Of a stretch of 64,000 bases of DNA, positions 23,451-37,500 are shown piece after piece (the first letter of the stretch is position 1; every line of letters starts with the position of its first letter). A program made the position numbers and the translations under genes. Source of the stretch: Trebouxia sp. TZW2008 (taxonomy: Eukaryota; Chlorophyta; Trebouxiophyceae; Trebouxiales; Trebouxiaceae); the NCBI GenBank assembly GCA_002118135.1, contig BDIU01000103.1:1-64000 (forward strand), read 5' to 3'. The notes under the pieces were generated by a model that was given only the letters and a program-made list of their open reading frames with translations, was not told the DNA's origin and did not search any database.

Positions 23451-24625
23451 TCATTCTGCTGAATTGGAAGGAAGCAGCTCAGCAGCAGTGAAACCCTTCT
23501 TGTTCTTTATACTAGCTGCAGAAGGGCACCTTGCAAGCAATGTGTGTAACAGCTGGTCATGGCCCTACAACACAAATAATCTCTTGTAACACAAATAAAA
23601 TTTTGTAATGATGGTGGAGTCAACACAAACATGACATGTGGAAATGCAACATACGCAGCTGCAACAAGTCTGCATGCATATATATGAAGGCCTCAGGTCA
23701 AATTTCTGCATTTAATGCTCCAGCTTGAGGGTCAGCAGGTTGTAATATTCATCCTTGGCCAGGTTTTGAATGTAGTCAAAAGACAAGCCTCCAAAAGGCA
23801 GCTTGAATCATTTTGATGTTGCTCTAAATCCTCAATGGCAGCAGCATCCTTAACAAGTTCGGTCTACAGCTACTGCAGCTGCTATACAGAATACATCTCT
23901 ATTGAACTTATTGAGCAACATCTGGCACAGGGCAAATAAGCGTCGGCTGAGATCACACTTGACATACCTGTTGAGCAGCCTTGTGAAGAGCTGTGTTTCC
24001 ATCAGCATCTGACATCATGGCATCAGCACTGTGTTGAAGACTGCAGAAACAGTCAGGACTTTGGTACATGCTCACTGCTGAAGGCTGAGTCTGGAATTGC
24101 AGCAACCTACAGAAGGTCTGTAACGGCTGCGTGGCCCATGTAGCAAGCTCTGTGCAAGGCAGTGGCACCACCAGCCTTAGTTGCTGTGTTGGGGTCAGCA
24201 CCTACGCTGAAGTGAAAACCGTCAGCAAGCTGCTTGCCTGCGCTGAGTTGCATGCGGGATATGTTTCACCCTACCTCTCGCAAGGAGCAGTTTTACAGCA
24301 TCTACGTGCCCCGCCCGAGACGCGTAGTGAAGTGGGGTGTAACCGCTGCCGCCTGAGGGCATGCAAAGGTTGTTCGGTGAAAGGCGTGTCCGTGCAGTAG
24401 CTATCGCCACTCACAATCACCTTGTGTTCCATCACTGGTGAGGGCCTCAGGATGCCTGTCCAAAATGCTCTGTAGTCGTGTGAAATTGCCCTGCTGAGCG
24501 GCAGCACATGCACTTTTCAGGTAATCGAGCTCCTCCAAGCTTTGCGCCGCGACCGCTGGACCCTTGTAGCACTGGCACTCTGCGTCATCGTGCACACGAC
24601 AGACAGCGGCACGCGGCTGCGGCAT
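23451..24625 (-). CDS. ANKRD39: ANKRD39-like ankyrin-repeat protein
   Basis: Five exons in perfect phase: 24625-24421, 24352-24275, 24201-24111, 24040-23968 and 23564-23451, 186 residues, against about 183 in animal ANKRD39. After a Cys-containing N terminus (MPQPRAAVCRVHDDAECQCY) comes SLEELDYLKSACAAAQQGNF. Four ankyrin units follow: GYTPLHYASRAGHVDAVKLL, GGATALHRACYMGHAAVTDL, GNTALHKAAQQGHDQLLHTL and a short end NKKGFTAAELLPSNSAE. The GGATALHRA-Y-GH unit is diagnostic of this orthologue. It is probably a cytosolic adaptor; its partner is not evident. It lies head-to-tail with SufB, about 500 bases downstream of the SufB stop. Confidence 0.93.
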
Positions 24626-25127
24626 GCGTATGGCACAGCATGCAGCTCTTACTGACTGCGGCATGCAAAATCTGCTGTTAGGGCTGTTATTTTGGTGATC
24701 ACCCTGCATACAACCCTGGCATGCATCTCTATTCAGCAGCTGCAAAGCAAATGATCTGCCAGTTTGTTTGAACAGCAGAGTAAGCCTGCTCTTTGCAGGC
24801 ACATGACGCTGGCAACAGGCAGCAAGTCATTGTGCAGGCTGTGGTACGCTGGTTGAATTGCCACAAGTCTGCAATGCAGATTACAGTAGCTGCCCCAGTC
24901 TTCCAAACGCTAGATATGTCTCAAGCCCGTGCACACAGAGTGCAATGCTAAGGCTTTGTTTGTTGGTCCTCCAACTCCCTTGTAACGCCCCAGTCACAGG
25001 TGACATGCCAGATTTCTTCATAGTCTGAGCTGATAAACATGAAATAGGATCCCTATTGTACAAAGGCGCAAACTAAAACAAATGAAATGTTGACTCGCAC
25101 ACTGAAACAGCACAAACCCACCAGCGC
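24626..25127. other. Spacer between SufB stop and ankyrin gene start
   Basis: About 500 bases hold the SufB 3' flank and the promoter of the ankyrin gene on the same strand. No exon supported. Confidence 0.5.
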
Positions 25128-28057
25128 TCATCCTACAGAGCCCTCAAGCTTGAGGCTCATCAAGCCATTGACCTCGGCCGAAAACTCCTGAGGCAACTCA
25201 TTGAAGACTTCCTTGCAGAAGCCTCCGATGATCAACCCTACAGCTTCTTCCATTGCAACTCCTCTTTGTTGAAAGTAGAAGAGCTGATCCTCACTAATCT
25301 TGCTTGTGCTAGCCTCATGCTCAACCCTAGCAGATGGGTGCTTGACCTGAATGTATGGGTACGTGTTCGCCTGAGCATTGTCGCCTATCAGCATGGAGTC
25401 ACATTGGGAGAAGTTTCTGGCCCCAACTGCCGAGGGCTGAACCTGGACCTGCCCTCTGTAAGCATTTCTAGACTTGCCAGCAGAAATGCCCTTGGACACA
25501 ATTCTGCTGCGCGTGTTTTTGCCAACATGGACCATTTTGGTGCCAGTATCTGCCTGTTGCCTGTTGTTTGTAAGGGCAACACTGTAGAATTCGCCAACCG
25601 AGTTGTCTCCAACAAGAATGCAACTTGGGTACTTCCAAGTGATGGCTGAACCAGTCTCAACCTGCAGTGACAGGATTTGGAGTGACTCCCTTGCATTGGC
25701 ACAAGCTATAGATCATTTCATTTCTAAATTGCACAACAAGCCAAAAGCACCCTTTCGGTAGCAGACTCTGCAGGTGCATCCATGCGACCAAAAGACAAGC
25801 AACTCCGCTGGTGTGCGACTTGCATACTAAAGTTAGTGTTGTGACAAAGCTGATGAAGAAGTCACAAAAATTTTACAACCCTTTGGGGCAGACACTGCAC
25901 TGCCACAATGCAGCGCCTGTAATCAGCAGAGCACTGATGTCACAAAGCATGCAGACGCAGGCACTGCTTGTCTGCAAGATGCAGACCTGTGTCCAAGACA
26001 CTTTGGAGTTGGCGCCATGACATAGGGCTCGCTTGGTGACAAAATTGTAGATGCCACCCTTGCCCTCAGCATCGCCAGGGTACCAGTTCTGCACTGTTGA
26101 GTACTTGATCTCTGCATTCTTGGCTGCTGACAACTCCACTACTGCTGCATGCAACTGCAGCATGACAGAAGAGTGTCAGAACTGTTGAATACTTGATCTC
26201 TGCTTGATCTCTGCATTATCGGCTGCTGATAATTTTGCTACTGCAGCATGCAACTGCAGCAAGCAATGTAAGGCTCAAATTGTGCACCTGAGCGCTTTGC
26301 ATGTTATGCTGATGCAGCTAAGACAGGCAGCAACACAGCTGTGACACTGCCATTCCTCATAAGTACCACATGGCAGAGTCAGAGAGGCAACACAGTGCAA
26401 TGCCTTCACACCTGGTGGAAAGTGACCCATTTGAAACACAAGTGTGATGCCCAGCTTACTTTTGCTACAGACTGAAGCTGCTTGCACAATGCCAATGACA
26501 ACAGCACAGAAACAGATGCTGATGCAGGGACATGCCTGGTTCTTGTCATATGAGGGAGCAGTGCAACCTTCCAGATAGCTGACATCGCTGTCCTCATCAG
26601 CTACAATCAAGGTCCTCTCAAACTGCAGCAGGCACACAACGGCATCAAATAGCCGTCTACGCATATTCTCCTATCATGTATAGAGGATAGAATCACATTG
26701 CTACAATCCTACTCACAGGCACTGTCACACAGCAGAATCACTGAGAAAGGTCTGCAGTCAGCAACAAATGACAGCTGTGATCAGACAGGCTGTGAATTTC
26801 AAATGCTAGAGAGGGCAAGAGCCCCAAAAGGAAAACACTGACATGCAGTGAAGCAAAGGTGGGCTGTTGTGTTACGCAAGAGAAGACAGAACGCTGCTGC
26901 AACCTGACGTGGGCAATCCAACTGATGCTCAGAGACGTAGATGATGTATGTACCTGACCGGTCTCCTCAGCATTGATTCTGAAGTACGTTGACAATTCCA
27001 TGGGGCACTTGATGCCCTTGGGTATGTATACGAAAGAGCCATCAGTGAACACTGCTGAATTGAGGGCTGCAAAGTAATTGTCGGCTGGTGGTACCTGCGA
27101 AGGAAAACGTATGAATATGTTGAGGGTCAGACATGGAGAAAGTTGGTTCTGCAAGCAAACAGCAGCAATGCAAAGCATGTGCTCAGCATGCAATAAAATT
27201 CTGCAGGCCTGACATGACTGCAGGCACGGCGGATATGTGATGCGAGCAAGAATCTTCAAAGCCATGCTCAAAGATGAGTTCAAACTCACCACGCTGCCAA
27301 GATGCTTTCTGACCAGATCGGGATATTCATGCACAGCCTCGCTGATGCTCATAAAGATGACACCATGCTCTGCAAGCTCTTTCTTGAAGGTTGTGGCGAT
27401 GGAGACTGAGTCAAACACTAGATCTCTGGCGACTGGTTTGACATTTGCAAGCCGCTTTTGCTCCTGAATTGGAATGTTCAGGCGCTCCCATGTCTCTCGC
27501 ATTGCAGGATCAACTTCATCCAGAGATTGCAGCTCAGCCTTTTTCTTCGGGGCTGAGTAGTAGCTGATGTCCTGGTAGTCGAAGTCAGGATATGTGTTAT
27601 CAGACCATTTGGGCTCGTACATAGTCAGCCATCGCTTAAACGCCTTCAGCCTGAAGTTGAGAAGCCACTCTGGCTCTTCCTTCTTGGCTGATATTGCTCT
27701 GACAACATCCTCTGTGAGGCCTTTTGCAAAGGTGTCTGACTCAATGATCGTTCGCCAGCCGTCCTTGTATTCCCTGTCCATCATTTGCTGCAGTTCTTTC
27801 TTTTGCTTGACAATGGGGTCCTCACGAAGGACTTCTGCAACTAAAGGCTTCTCTGCGGTAGGGCCTGCTGGTGCCGCTGCTGGTGCCGCTGCGTGTATTC
27901 TGCATGTGTGCGACCTGCTTCTAGCTCTACATACACGCTTGTACGGCAAGAAAGCGGGCTGGTGTGCGTGAAATGAGCTCGCTAGACGCCCTGTTTGTGG
28001 ACAGGAGTGAGAATGCAGCGTCTGCATACTGTGTACTTGCGACTGGTCAAGATGCAA
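25128..28057 (-). CDS. SUFB: SufB, Fe-S cluster assembly scaffold (plastid)
   Basis: Five exons: 28057-27290, 27094-26954, 26622-26536, 26154-25987 and 25661-25128, about 565 residues. The first ~70 residues are Arg/Ser/Ala-rich, as in a chloroplast transit peptide; a second ATG lies ten codons in. Mature SufB follows: [61 protein letters not shown] and [10 protein letters not shown]. The C-terminal beta-helix contains [10 protein letters not shown] and [10 protein letters not shown], which hold the Cys and Glu needed for cluster assembly in bacterial SufB. It would act with SufC and SufD in the plastid stroma. Intron 3 uses a GC donor (AACCAG|GCATGT). Intron 1 is open in frame by chance for a long way. 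A copy of one exon edge lies in intron 3. It diverges from PKG across a 473-base shared upstream region. Confidence 0.96.
26178..26263 (-). repeat. Copy of the 5' edge of SufB exon 4
   Basis: The block 'tgttgaatacttgatctctgc ... gctactgcagcatgcaactgcag' repeats the acceptor and first codons of the exon at 26154-25987, immediately upstream on the minus strand. It contains an extra 14-base internal duplication and lacks the rest of the exon. Confidence 0.85.
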
Positions 28058-28530
28058 ACGAGTCAGACAGCGTCAAGGAAGCTTGCCAAGCCGAGATCAG
28101 TGCTTTCTGTGTATGCTAGTGGCGATAGCAGGCACGTCGTGCTGGTCGGGCGGTGAGGTTCGCTCTCATGAATCACCACATCTTGTGATCTTACTACTTA
28201 CGGCGGTATATGTACAGTGCATACGGCGTCACTAAAGTCATGTGGCCAAGTCAAAGTTTCCTCTGCAGTCTGGGCTTGGTATGCGGCAACGCATATCTCG
28301 CGAACTCCATTAGACCGCACTGTGATACACGAAGCCGGTCTATGCGAGTCAATTTGAACATTGCCGTACGCAGCATGTGTTGAGCTCCGCGGGAGCCTTG
28401 CCACACAAGGATTGGTCCAGCACCACGACTTGAGTGTGTCGTCGTATCTCGGGACCAAGCCGGACTAGCCTGGCTTGCACCCTAGCAACGGCCAGCACGG
28501 GACCGCAGGGGCGGCTCGAGCAGCTGCTGC
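28058..28530. promoter_or_regulatory. Putative bidirectional promoter, SufB / PKG
   Basis: These 473 bases lie between two divergent start codons. They are much richer in CpG than the introns around them, as at other gene starts here. No single core element was recognised. Confidence 0.55.
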
Positions 28531-31500
28531 ATGGGCTGCACAACTTCGGCTCCCATAGACGAGGAAGCCTACGTTAGAAAACAGACAGCAAACTCCAAGC
28601 AGTCCCCTGGCAAGCACCAAGCTCACGACAGGTACGCATACGGGGGATTCGAGGTGCTTCAGACTTTGCCATGCCATCAGCAAGCCTAGCAGGTCGTACA
28701 CTGTATGCATCACCCTGACAGAAGACCTGCCAGCTGTCAGGACTGCCTATGACAGATATGCACACACATTTGCCATGTCATGCATCAGCTCATCACATAC
28801 AGACAGCATATGCAGGCCAGAAGATGGCATCAAGGCACATCCGCCAGTGACAGCAGGTGGTCCAGATGACAGATTGAAGGAGCGAGGGAAGGCTGGCGAG
28901 GTGTGCCTTTAGCTTGCAACGTTCCCAGCTATGGGATGACATTGGGCGTCAATGCATCCATTGCTGCTCTGATTACACCTGCATAGCTTTTGTCTCATGT
29001 AGCACATGTTTGTGCAAGTCATCACACAGATGACATGCCCCCTGCTACACACACGTGCAGTGCCAATTTGGACCAGGGGCATGATCAACAGTGCTTGCAG
29101 AGGTTCAGCCAGTGCACAGCAAGAAATGTCAACGCACTTGCAAGCTCAGTGCAGTCTTCAAAACCACAGGCATCATCAGCCATCAATCAGCCCTGAAGGC
29201 CTTGAACAGCAGCACGGATCTTTGATAGCGATTGCTGTTACAATGGTTGCAAGGCAGACAAAGCTTGTTCGCTTGCAAATACACCTTGCAGCCATCAGCA
29301 AGGCTTCTGGCTGCTATGACATTCACAAAACTTGTTCAGGTACTTGATGCAAGCAGACTGAGGGGATGCGCATGCCCCTCCACACGCAGGGAGCTGACAG
29401 ACATGTGTTGGTCACAGAACAGCATAAGTCCCACGACAAACTTTTCACGGCTCATGACATAAGCAGCTTTGGTAGCTGAAGTGGTCTTCAGGTTTCATGG
29501 CATTCATCACACCATCTAGCAACATCATACAGTGGGTGAACAACACATGACGTCAAGTCTCAACTACAGCTATCACATCGCTGCAGGGCTTGTCAGTTGT
29601 GTCCCATGCGAGCAGCGCAGGGGGGCGCTTGCACGCAACCCCAACACGTAAGCAGCTGGGAGACGGAGAGGCAAAGCAGAGGCGTGTGGCCTATGGCTCA
29701 GATGTGATTAAGGATGAATTGAGGAAGGGCACAGGGGGCCCCCAGGGGGCCGGCCCTGAGCAGATTGGAGATTCGTCTGAAGACGAGGATGAGGATGCGG
29801 GGGGCGTTGCCAGGCGGGAAAGCATCACGCGGTGAGAAGTGTGTTAAGTGGCTCCAATCAAGGCTCAGATTGTGCAATGGTTTGCTGGCTGCAGAATTTG
29901 AGCACAATCTGACTCTGTTTTGTGAGTAATGTGTGCTGGGGCCTTCAGATGTTCAGGTGCATACACCTCGTGATTAAGGCTTTGAGTGTGCAGTCAACTG
30001 GGTTTCTTGGGTCAGCACCTTGGAAAAGGACTCAGTCTCTTCAATTGAGTTGTCAAACGAAGCTAAGGAGGACATCATCTGCAGAACTTCCTGCACTTGC
30101 GCTGTGTTTCTTTCTGCCCAAGATGCATCCACAGGGGGCACCTACTACAGCTTAATGTAATGCATTGGAAAGTGTGACCAATCTGTGTTCACTTGTAAAG
30201 CTGGAGCCGTGTCGTGCAGGCAAGAAAGCATGTCTGTAGAGAATGGGACTAACCTGAAATTATTTCCAAGGCTGATCCCATTATACGTAGGCAAGGCAGC
30301 AAGTCAGCAGAGAATGCAACTAATCTGTACATGTATTCACAGCCGGTGTCTTGTCATGCAGGCAGGGTAACAAGTCAGCAGACATTGTGATTGGTCTAGA
30401 TTTTTCCTCAAAGCTAGTGCCATGTCTTGCAGGCAAGGCAGCAAGGGTTTAGAGAATGCGATTGACCTAGATTTGTCTCTGAAGCTAGTGCAATGTCATG
30501 CAGGCAAGGCAGCATGATTGCAGAGCCCAAGAATGAGAAGACCCTCACACGCATTGCAACCGCCTTGGAGACCAGCTTTGTCTTCAAGGGCATTGAGGCA
30601 AATGTTCTGCAGCAGGTGCGCCCTGCATGATTCATTGACATTCACCGCCAAGTTTTGCAATGTTAGATTGTCGCATCGACAACCTTTGGCGCCATCAACA
30701 ATTTGAGCCTCTGCAGGCAATCGGCACATGTCTCACACTTGTTTCAAAATTGTCTTGGATAGCCATGAATGTGGCATCAAAGCACAGGCTGGCAATTTCT
30801 GTCCGGTCATGACTTTAGACAAGCCTCCGCAACAGCATCACATACCTCAAGAGCACGCCACCCTGGCATGCCTCAACAACTATACCAAACTCGTTCTGAC
30901 AAGGACTTGGTAGATATGCATTCTGTCACGCTTGCTGCAAGAACCTTAGACAACATCTGCCAACCCCCCCTCGTCCTCCCCCCCTGACCCCACTTGCCCT
31001 GCTCCCGGCCCTATGTGTCATCCTAAGCATTGCCGTGAGGTCATCGCTTCTGAATGCACTCAGCAGGGCCATAAAACCTGATTACATATCATGCAACTGG
31101 TGATGGTGATGATGATGACCATGAGATGTGCTGCAGGTGATCAGTCGTATGTTCAAAGTAACCTTTGAGGCTGGCGAGACAGTGCTAGAGCAGGACAGCC
31201 TGCCAACAGATGACGACTGCCTGTACATGCTGGACACTGGAGAGGTGGACATTGTCATTGCTGGGTCTGGAGAAGCTGCCAACACCAACCAGGAAGAGCG
31301 AAAGGTGCCTTCAGCACGATCAATCATGCCCCTGTGTACCCCTACCTGAAGCAGATTACTGAATTACTGAGTTTGCTGCAAATTGCTTATGTCGTGGCTC
31401 ATCTGTACATCAGCCAGGAGGAGCGAAATGGACCCAGCAACCCTGTTCTGCGGGTCTGTATACCCGTGAGCAGAGTGAATTTCGCAGTCACTTGAAATGC

Positions 31501-34500
31501 TGCAAATTGCTGATGTGCACATCTGTCAGGCAGAATGAAAAGATTCCTAGAAGTCTTGACTTCTGTTAGAGACTTCTGCCTGTACCTGAATCTTTAGACT
31601 TGGGGATTCAAGAGAGAGTTGCTGCAATCACTTGCAATAGAGTGTGCCTCTTGCTGACCTTGTTGCACATTTGCCGTTTTGAAGGCGGCAGACTTTCAGC
31701 ATCTACGAGAGAGGTTGCTGCAGTGACCTGTCCTAGAAAATGTTCATTGCTGACCATGCAGCCAACTTGTCATGCAGGTTGAGGGTGGCAAAATCAAGAT
31801 CCACAAGAAGCCTGGGTGGGTGTTTGGAGACACTGCCCTGCTGTTCTCCTCCCCTAGGTCTGCCTCCATTGTGGCATCAACTGCCATTGAGCTGTGGGCC
31901 ATGGACAGGCGCACCTTCCACAAGGTCAGTCAAGCTCAAATCCTGGTTTGATGCATAGCTTTTGCTGCATACACAGCACTTTCACAGGGTTAGCCAAGAC
32001 CAAACCCTTGTGCATGCACAGCTGCTGCTGCTGCAGAGCTTCAAAGAAGCACAGGCTTGGATAAATGCATAGCTCTTGCTGCACAGACCCTGATCAATGC
32101 AAGCTTTAGGCTGCAGCTGTTGGTTTCTATGCATTAGTCCAGCGCTTGCCGCTGATTGTCATTGAAATGGCTTGCAAGGTTGCAACTTGTTTAGCTTTTG
32201 TCCAAAGTAATCGCCGCCACGGCAGTGTAGCTGTGGGTTGAGGAGACAGAAAGGCGCAATGCGGACAGTGCAGGGTGCAGGTGTTTGATGAGCACACAGC
32301 GTGCAGACACTGCTACATTGAGATGCACCTGCATCAAGTGTGCTGTTTCATCATTGCATCAGCCAACCCTGTCAAGCATTTCAGCACCACCTAATGCACT
32401 TCAACAAAGCGAAGAATGAAGACCAAAAAGGAAAACACAGCATTGCAAAATGACAAAGCAGACAAAGGAAACCAAACAGGCACAGACAGGACAGCAATAA
32501 AAGACATGTTGATGCTGGCGTGCAGTTTGTGATGCGGCATGCTCCTGGAGCGCGCGCTCTCAAGTTTGTGCGGCGGCTGCCCCTGTTCAAGGGTCTGGGT
32601 GACAACAACCTGGTCAGTGTGGCCTCACGTATGAGGGAGAAGGTGTATCAGGTGACAACCTCCGTCAAATCTGTTCTTGTCAGCTTCTTTGTTGTTGTCC
32701 CCTGTCTTCATGCTGTTTATTCTCTTGAGATCAATAAATCTGAATACGTTTGTGCAAAGGCTTTCTGGAACAAATTTGCCTTGTCTTTGCCATTGCTTCT
32801 GCTGTTGCTGGCAAAACTTTCAACATAGCACGCATCCTCAGCTGTAGCCAATTTCATGCATCAGCTGTAGCATTGTCAGCAAGGCATACCTGGCTTGCTG
32901 CTGCTGTCAAAGACAAAGAAACAACAGACCAAGTCAGTGCCAGTGGGCATTAGGAGCCTCCATGAGTAGGATCAACCCCAAGCTGTTGTCATACTTGAGC
33001 CAAGCTGTATGTCTTGGTCATGTGTAGAATGGTGAGGCCTTGATCAAGTATGGTGAGAGGGGAGACAAGCTGTACCTGATACGCTACGGCAAGGTGCGTA
33101 TTTTGCGGCCCGATGACTCAGCGCCAGGTGGCAGAGTTGAGGTGGCCAAGCTGGGCAGGGGGAATCTGGTGGGAGAGCGTACAGTAGTTACAGGCAAGCA
33201 TGCACACCATTGACTGACTCATGCAGCATCAAAGCTGCTGTTGCAGGAAAGCATGCAATACATGGACTGCGTTTGACTGATCAGGCAGCATCAAGCAGAT
33301 TGCAAGCGAAAGTCAGAAAGAACATAAGTTTGCTGCTACCCAATGCCAGCAAAGCTTAATGCTTGCCGTGCATTTTGTGTCTTCATGGTGATGGGCAATG
33401 CACGTGGCATCGTGCAAATTGTGATGGCATCTCATATATCACCAGTCGTCTTCTTGCCTTGGTTCTCCCAACAGTGCAGGTTTCTTTTCATCAACAAAAC
33501 AGGCTCGCTGTTCTCCTGTTCTCTACTGATCGGATCCTTGCTTGCCTTGAGCCTGGGTGTGTGGTGCAGGCTCCCTGTGCATGCTTTGCTTCTCTGCTTG
33601 CCGGTTTTGGTTTGTGCTGAGCGCATTGACGACCACTGCAAGTGTAGTGCAGGCAAGCTGCCCAATGCAGAATGCATGCATTCTTCATCTTGATGCACCT
33701 TGCCAAGGATTCTGACTCTCAGCTGATTGCCCTAAATGTGGTGCAGGCAAGTTGCGCAGTGCAGATTGTGTGGCGGAGGGGCGGGTGCAGGTGGTGGTCA
33801 TCAACAAGAAGGACTTCATGGACCTGGACAACCCCCTGCTGGCCTGGATGCTGGACTCTGACGCCGTCACCACCGTCCTCAGGGTACACTTCTCACCTGA
33901 CCTGAAACCAATCTATCCTCAAGAAAATAGCAGCCAACACAGGTCTATCTAGAACAACCTGACCTCGACTGAAAGTGAATTGTAAAGCTGTCAACAACGT
34001 CCTCAGGGTATAGTTCATTTTCTACCTTGTCCTCACCTAACCTTGACTTTCCCTCACCTCATTCTGACCTTACCGTCTTTGACCTTTTTCTTTGGCCTTT
34101 TACAGCTACTGTAGTTTCCCAAGCCTTGGATCGATGACCAGTGCTATGAGCAACCCACATAAACAATGTACAAAAGCAGCATTCTTGCGCCGTTTGACCT
34201 GCTTTTGCTGCAATAACAGGTGTCCTTTCTATATACAAATAATGCTGACAGCAATATTGTTTCTGCAGTTCTCCAAGGCTTTCCAAGGCTTGCCTCAAGA
34301 CAGAATTGAGGAAGCCTTTGACCGTTTTGCCCGTGAGGAGTTTCACCAGGGGCAGCAGATTGTGAAGGAGGGCGAGCCCATCAACAAAATGTATATCATC
34401 AAGATGGGCGAGCTGGCATGCACACGCGGTGGGCAGCCAGTTTCCGCAATTCAAGAGGCTGGCGGCTTCTCTTACTTTGGGGAGCAGGCTGTATTGGCCA

Positions 34501-37500
34501 ATGAGCCAAGCCCAGTCACCATTACAGTGCAGAGTGACAGCTGTATGCTGCTTGGAGCATCTAGAAGAGCCCTTGCTCAGTTGATGGGACAGGTGAGGGA
34601 TAGGCCCTGCTCAGTAGGTCGTTCTCACATGACATGTATCAGTCAACTGTATGCCCCAGCACGAGTTGAGTGGACAACACCAGTTTCTGCTTGGATTCAT
34701 GCCTGTGTGAGGTTTCCAGGTCACGCCACACAGTGTGCTGTAATATGCAAGGGTCAAAGTAGCACCGGTGCCAAAAGATATGATTTGTCATCACCATGTT
34801 CAGAAATGGCTTTATTTGTGTCTTTATCATCATCAACAAAATTATGATCATGAATGTCATCTCAATCTTTGTTGTGCTGCTGGTGCAGGGTCCTGCAGTG
34901 CTTGGCATCTCAGCTGATGATGCTGCTCTGGCCAGCTCAGCACTCAAGGCCACAGCTGCGTTGCAAGAGCTCAGCGATACGGAGATCAAGGTCAGCTTCC
35001 TTCCCTGTCTGTGCATGTGTATGTCGCCATGCAACATCATTGTGCCCTTGCCTTGCTGTCCTGGACGGCAGCCGCCTCGCACAGCGCCGTGCAGCTGAAG
35101 TATGCAAAGCAAAAATTGAGGAGTTGTGCTGATGTTACATGGTCTGGCTGCTCATCTTGCTTAGGCTCAATGCATGTGTTATAGGGACGTGTACTTTTGC
35201 TGTGACTTGCACACATGTCGCAGCTGCAAGGATGCTCATCAGCTTTATGTTTCACACGGCCATCCTGCAACAGCACGCAACCAGCAGTGCTATTGTGGCA
35301 TGTCTCGTCTTCTCCCCTAATCTATGCAAAGGACAGCATGCTACACAGTATACCTCCCCAGTGCACAAGGCCATGACCACTGTATCCAGCAATCCAGCCG
35401 TGTGCTGCAGAGCCTTGTGGCCTCTTTTGAGCTGCGGGAGTACGACGAGGGCATGGTCATCGCCTGGGCGGGAGAAGTCGACGACTGCATATACGTCGTC
35501 AAGTCCGGCCAGTGTTTGCTGACCACCGCCGCTCAGCGGCCGGCCACCGACCAGGCGATTCAAGGCGGCGCCAGGCTGCCGCGGGCTCAGGGTCTGCCTG
35601 GCGACAAGCTGGAAGCTGGCGCCAGGCATGGCGAGCAGTCCCTTCTGGTTGCTCAGGCTAGGAGCACCACACTAGTCGCCTGCAAAGATGGCACTCAGGT
35701 CAGGCCACACATACCTAGCGCTTGTGCTAGAAAGTGCACTACCTTTTTGTCGCTGTTTAGATTGTTGTCATCAGGTCAGCCTGGCTACAGAAGTGATGAC
35801 ATGTCCTTTGTTGCCCCTACCTTCCCCCATCCCTTCAAGGCATCTCTTGCTCTGTCTCCTTGCTTGTTCTGTGAAGAATTGCAAATGTACGGAGGTCATC
35901 GCTTCAAGCTTTTCAGCTGAGCAAGATCACCTGTCACAGGTCATGACGCTGCCCAAGGAAGTGGCAGAGGCCGTTTTGGGAACAGCCCTACAGCCCCTGC
36001 TGCAGCAGCGCACAGCAGGCCGCAGCCTAGCCGGCAAGAGCCAAGTCACCCGACCGCAGATTGAGTACCACGACCTGGAAATGCACCGGGTTGTGGGCAC
36101 TGGCCAGTTCGGTATGGTCAGGGTTGTGCGCCACATCCCTACCAATCAAGCCTATGCTTTGAAGGTAAGCAGAGCCTCAATCTCTCAGTGAGTTGCCTAC
36201 CAATTCCGTCTGCTGTGAAGAGAAACAAGTCTTCCAGTCCATACCTCTGGCACTCATACCTACGCTTTGCAGGTAAGCAAAGCTTAAGTCTACTAGTTGG
36301 GCATGATGCTGTGGTAACTCATATCAATTTCAGCTGCAAATGGTAGCCTTTCACTGTCATTGTGCTTCTACCATTATCACAACAATTATTATCACTGCCA
36401 GAATTCTCATCAACAACATTGTTTCCAACATAATCTCTTTGGCTGCTATCACTATTGCAGCAACAAATTTTTAATGCAATGTCATACTGGCATGCAGGTG
36501 ATGCACAAGGCGCCAATCGTTGAAAGCAAGCAGATAGAGCACATATTGAAAGAGTGCATGCTATGCTATCTCTTACATGCTATTGTTCCTACTTCTGCGG
36601 TCCGATACGGCATCGTTGCTACAATGCAACACGTCATTCAGGTGATGCACAAAGCGCCGATGTTAGAAAGCAAGCAGATAGAGCACATGCTGAAAAAGCA
36701 CAGGATCCCAGAGTAGACTTTGTAACTCCATTCTGGCATGTCATGCAGGTGATGCACAAGGCGCCAATCCTGGAAAGCAAGCAGATAGAGCACGTGCTGA
36801 ATGAGCGCAGGATCCTTGAGGAGGCCTCCAGCCACCCCTTCTGCGTGGGTCTGGTCAGGGCTTATCAAGACAAGCCCTGCCTATACCTCCTGCAGGAATG
36901 GGTTGGAGGTCAGCTGACCCTTCCCAATGCTCTCTTTGCTGCCAGTATCAAGTTGCAGTGATACAGATTGTCTGTGCAAATTTGCTACTTGGCTATGAGA
37001 TGGTGCTGTGCCTGAGGCTGGTCAGGGCTTATCAGGACAAGCCCTGCCTCTATGCCTCTACCTCCTGCAGGAATGGGTTGGAGGTCAGTCAATGCTCTGC
37101 TTGCTGCTATTTTCAATTTGCTGTGACTCATGTCGGTATTGCAAACTTTGCGGCACCACTCTGCTTGCTTTCATGTCCACACGCATTGGCCTAGTCAGGC
37201 TTATCAGACAAGCCCCGCCTCTATGCCTCTACCTCTGCCAACAATGGGTTGGAGGTCAGTAAACTGTGTCATCACTCTGGTTGTTGTTGGTGTTACTTGT
37301 CAGCTTAACCTGTGCCAACCAGCTGCAACAAAGCCAGGATATCAGTAATGCCGTCTCTCTGCTTTGCCTGCTGCTGATCTGAGCTTGGACTTGTCATCTC
37401 ATTGCATGCTCACCTTGATGACAACAGGAATGCTGCTCTGCATGCTGTTGGGACTCTTTTGTTACGATGTACTGTGCAAAAAAATGGGGTGGATGTCAGC

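Noticed and set aside
27100..27289. Uninterrupted frame through SufB intron 1
   Set aside because: SufB sequence stops at HLGSV and resumes at VPPADNYF with proper GT and AG sites; the open frame between is chance.
28198..28713. Minus-strand open frames between SufB and PKG
   Set aside because: They lie in the CpG-rich promoter and over PKG exon 1, with no family resemblance or start context.
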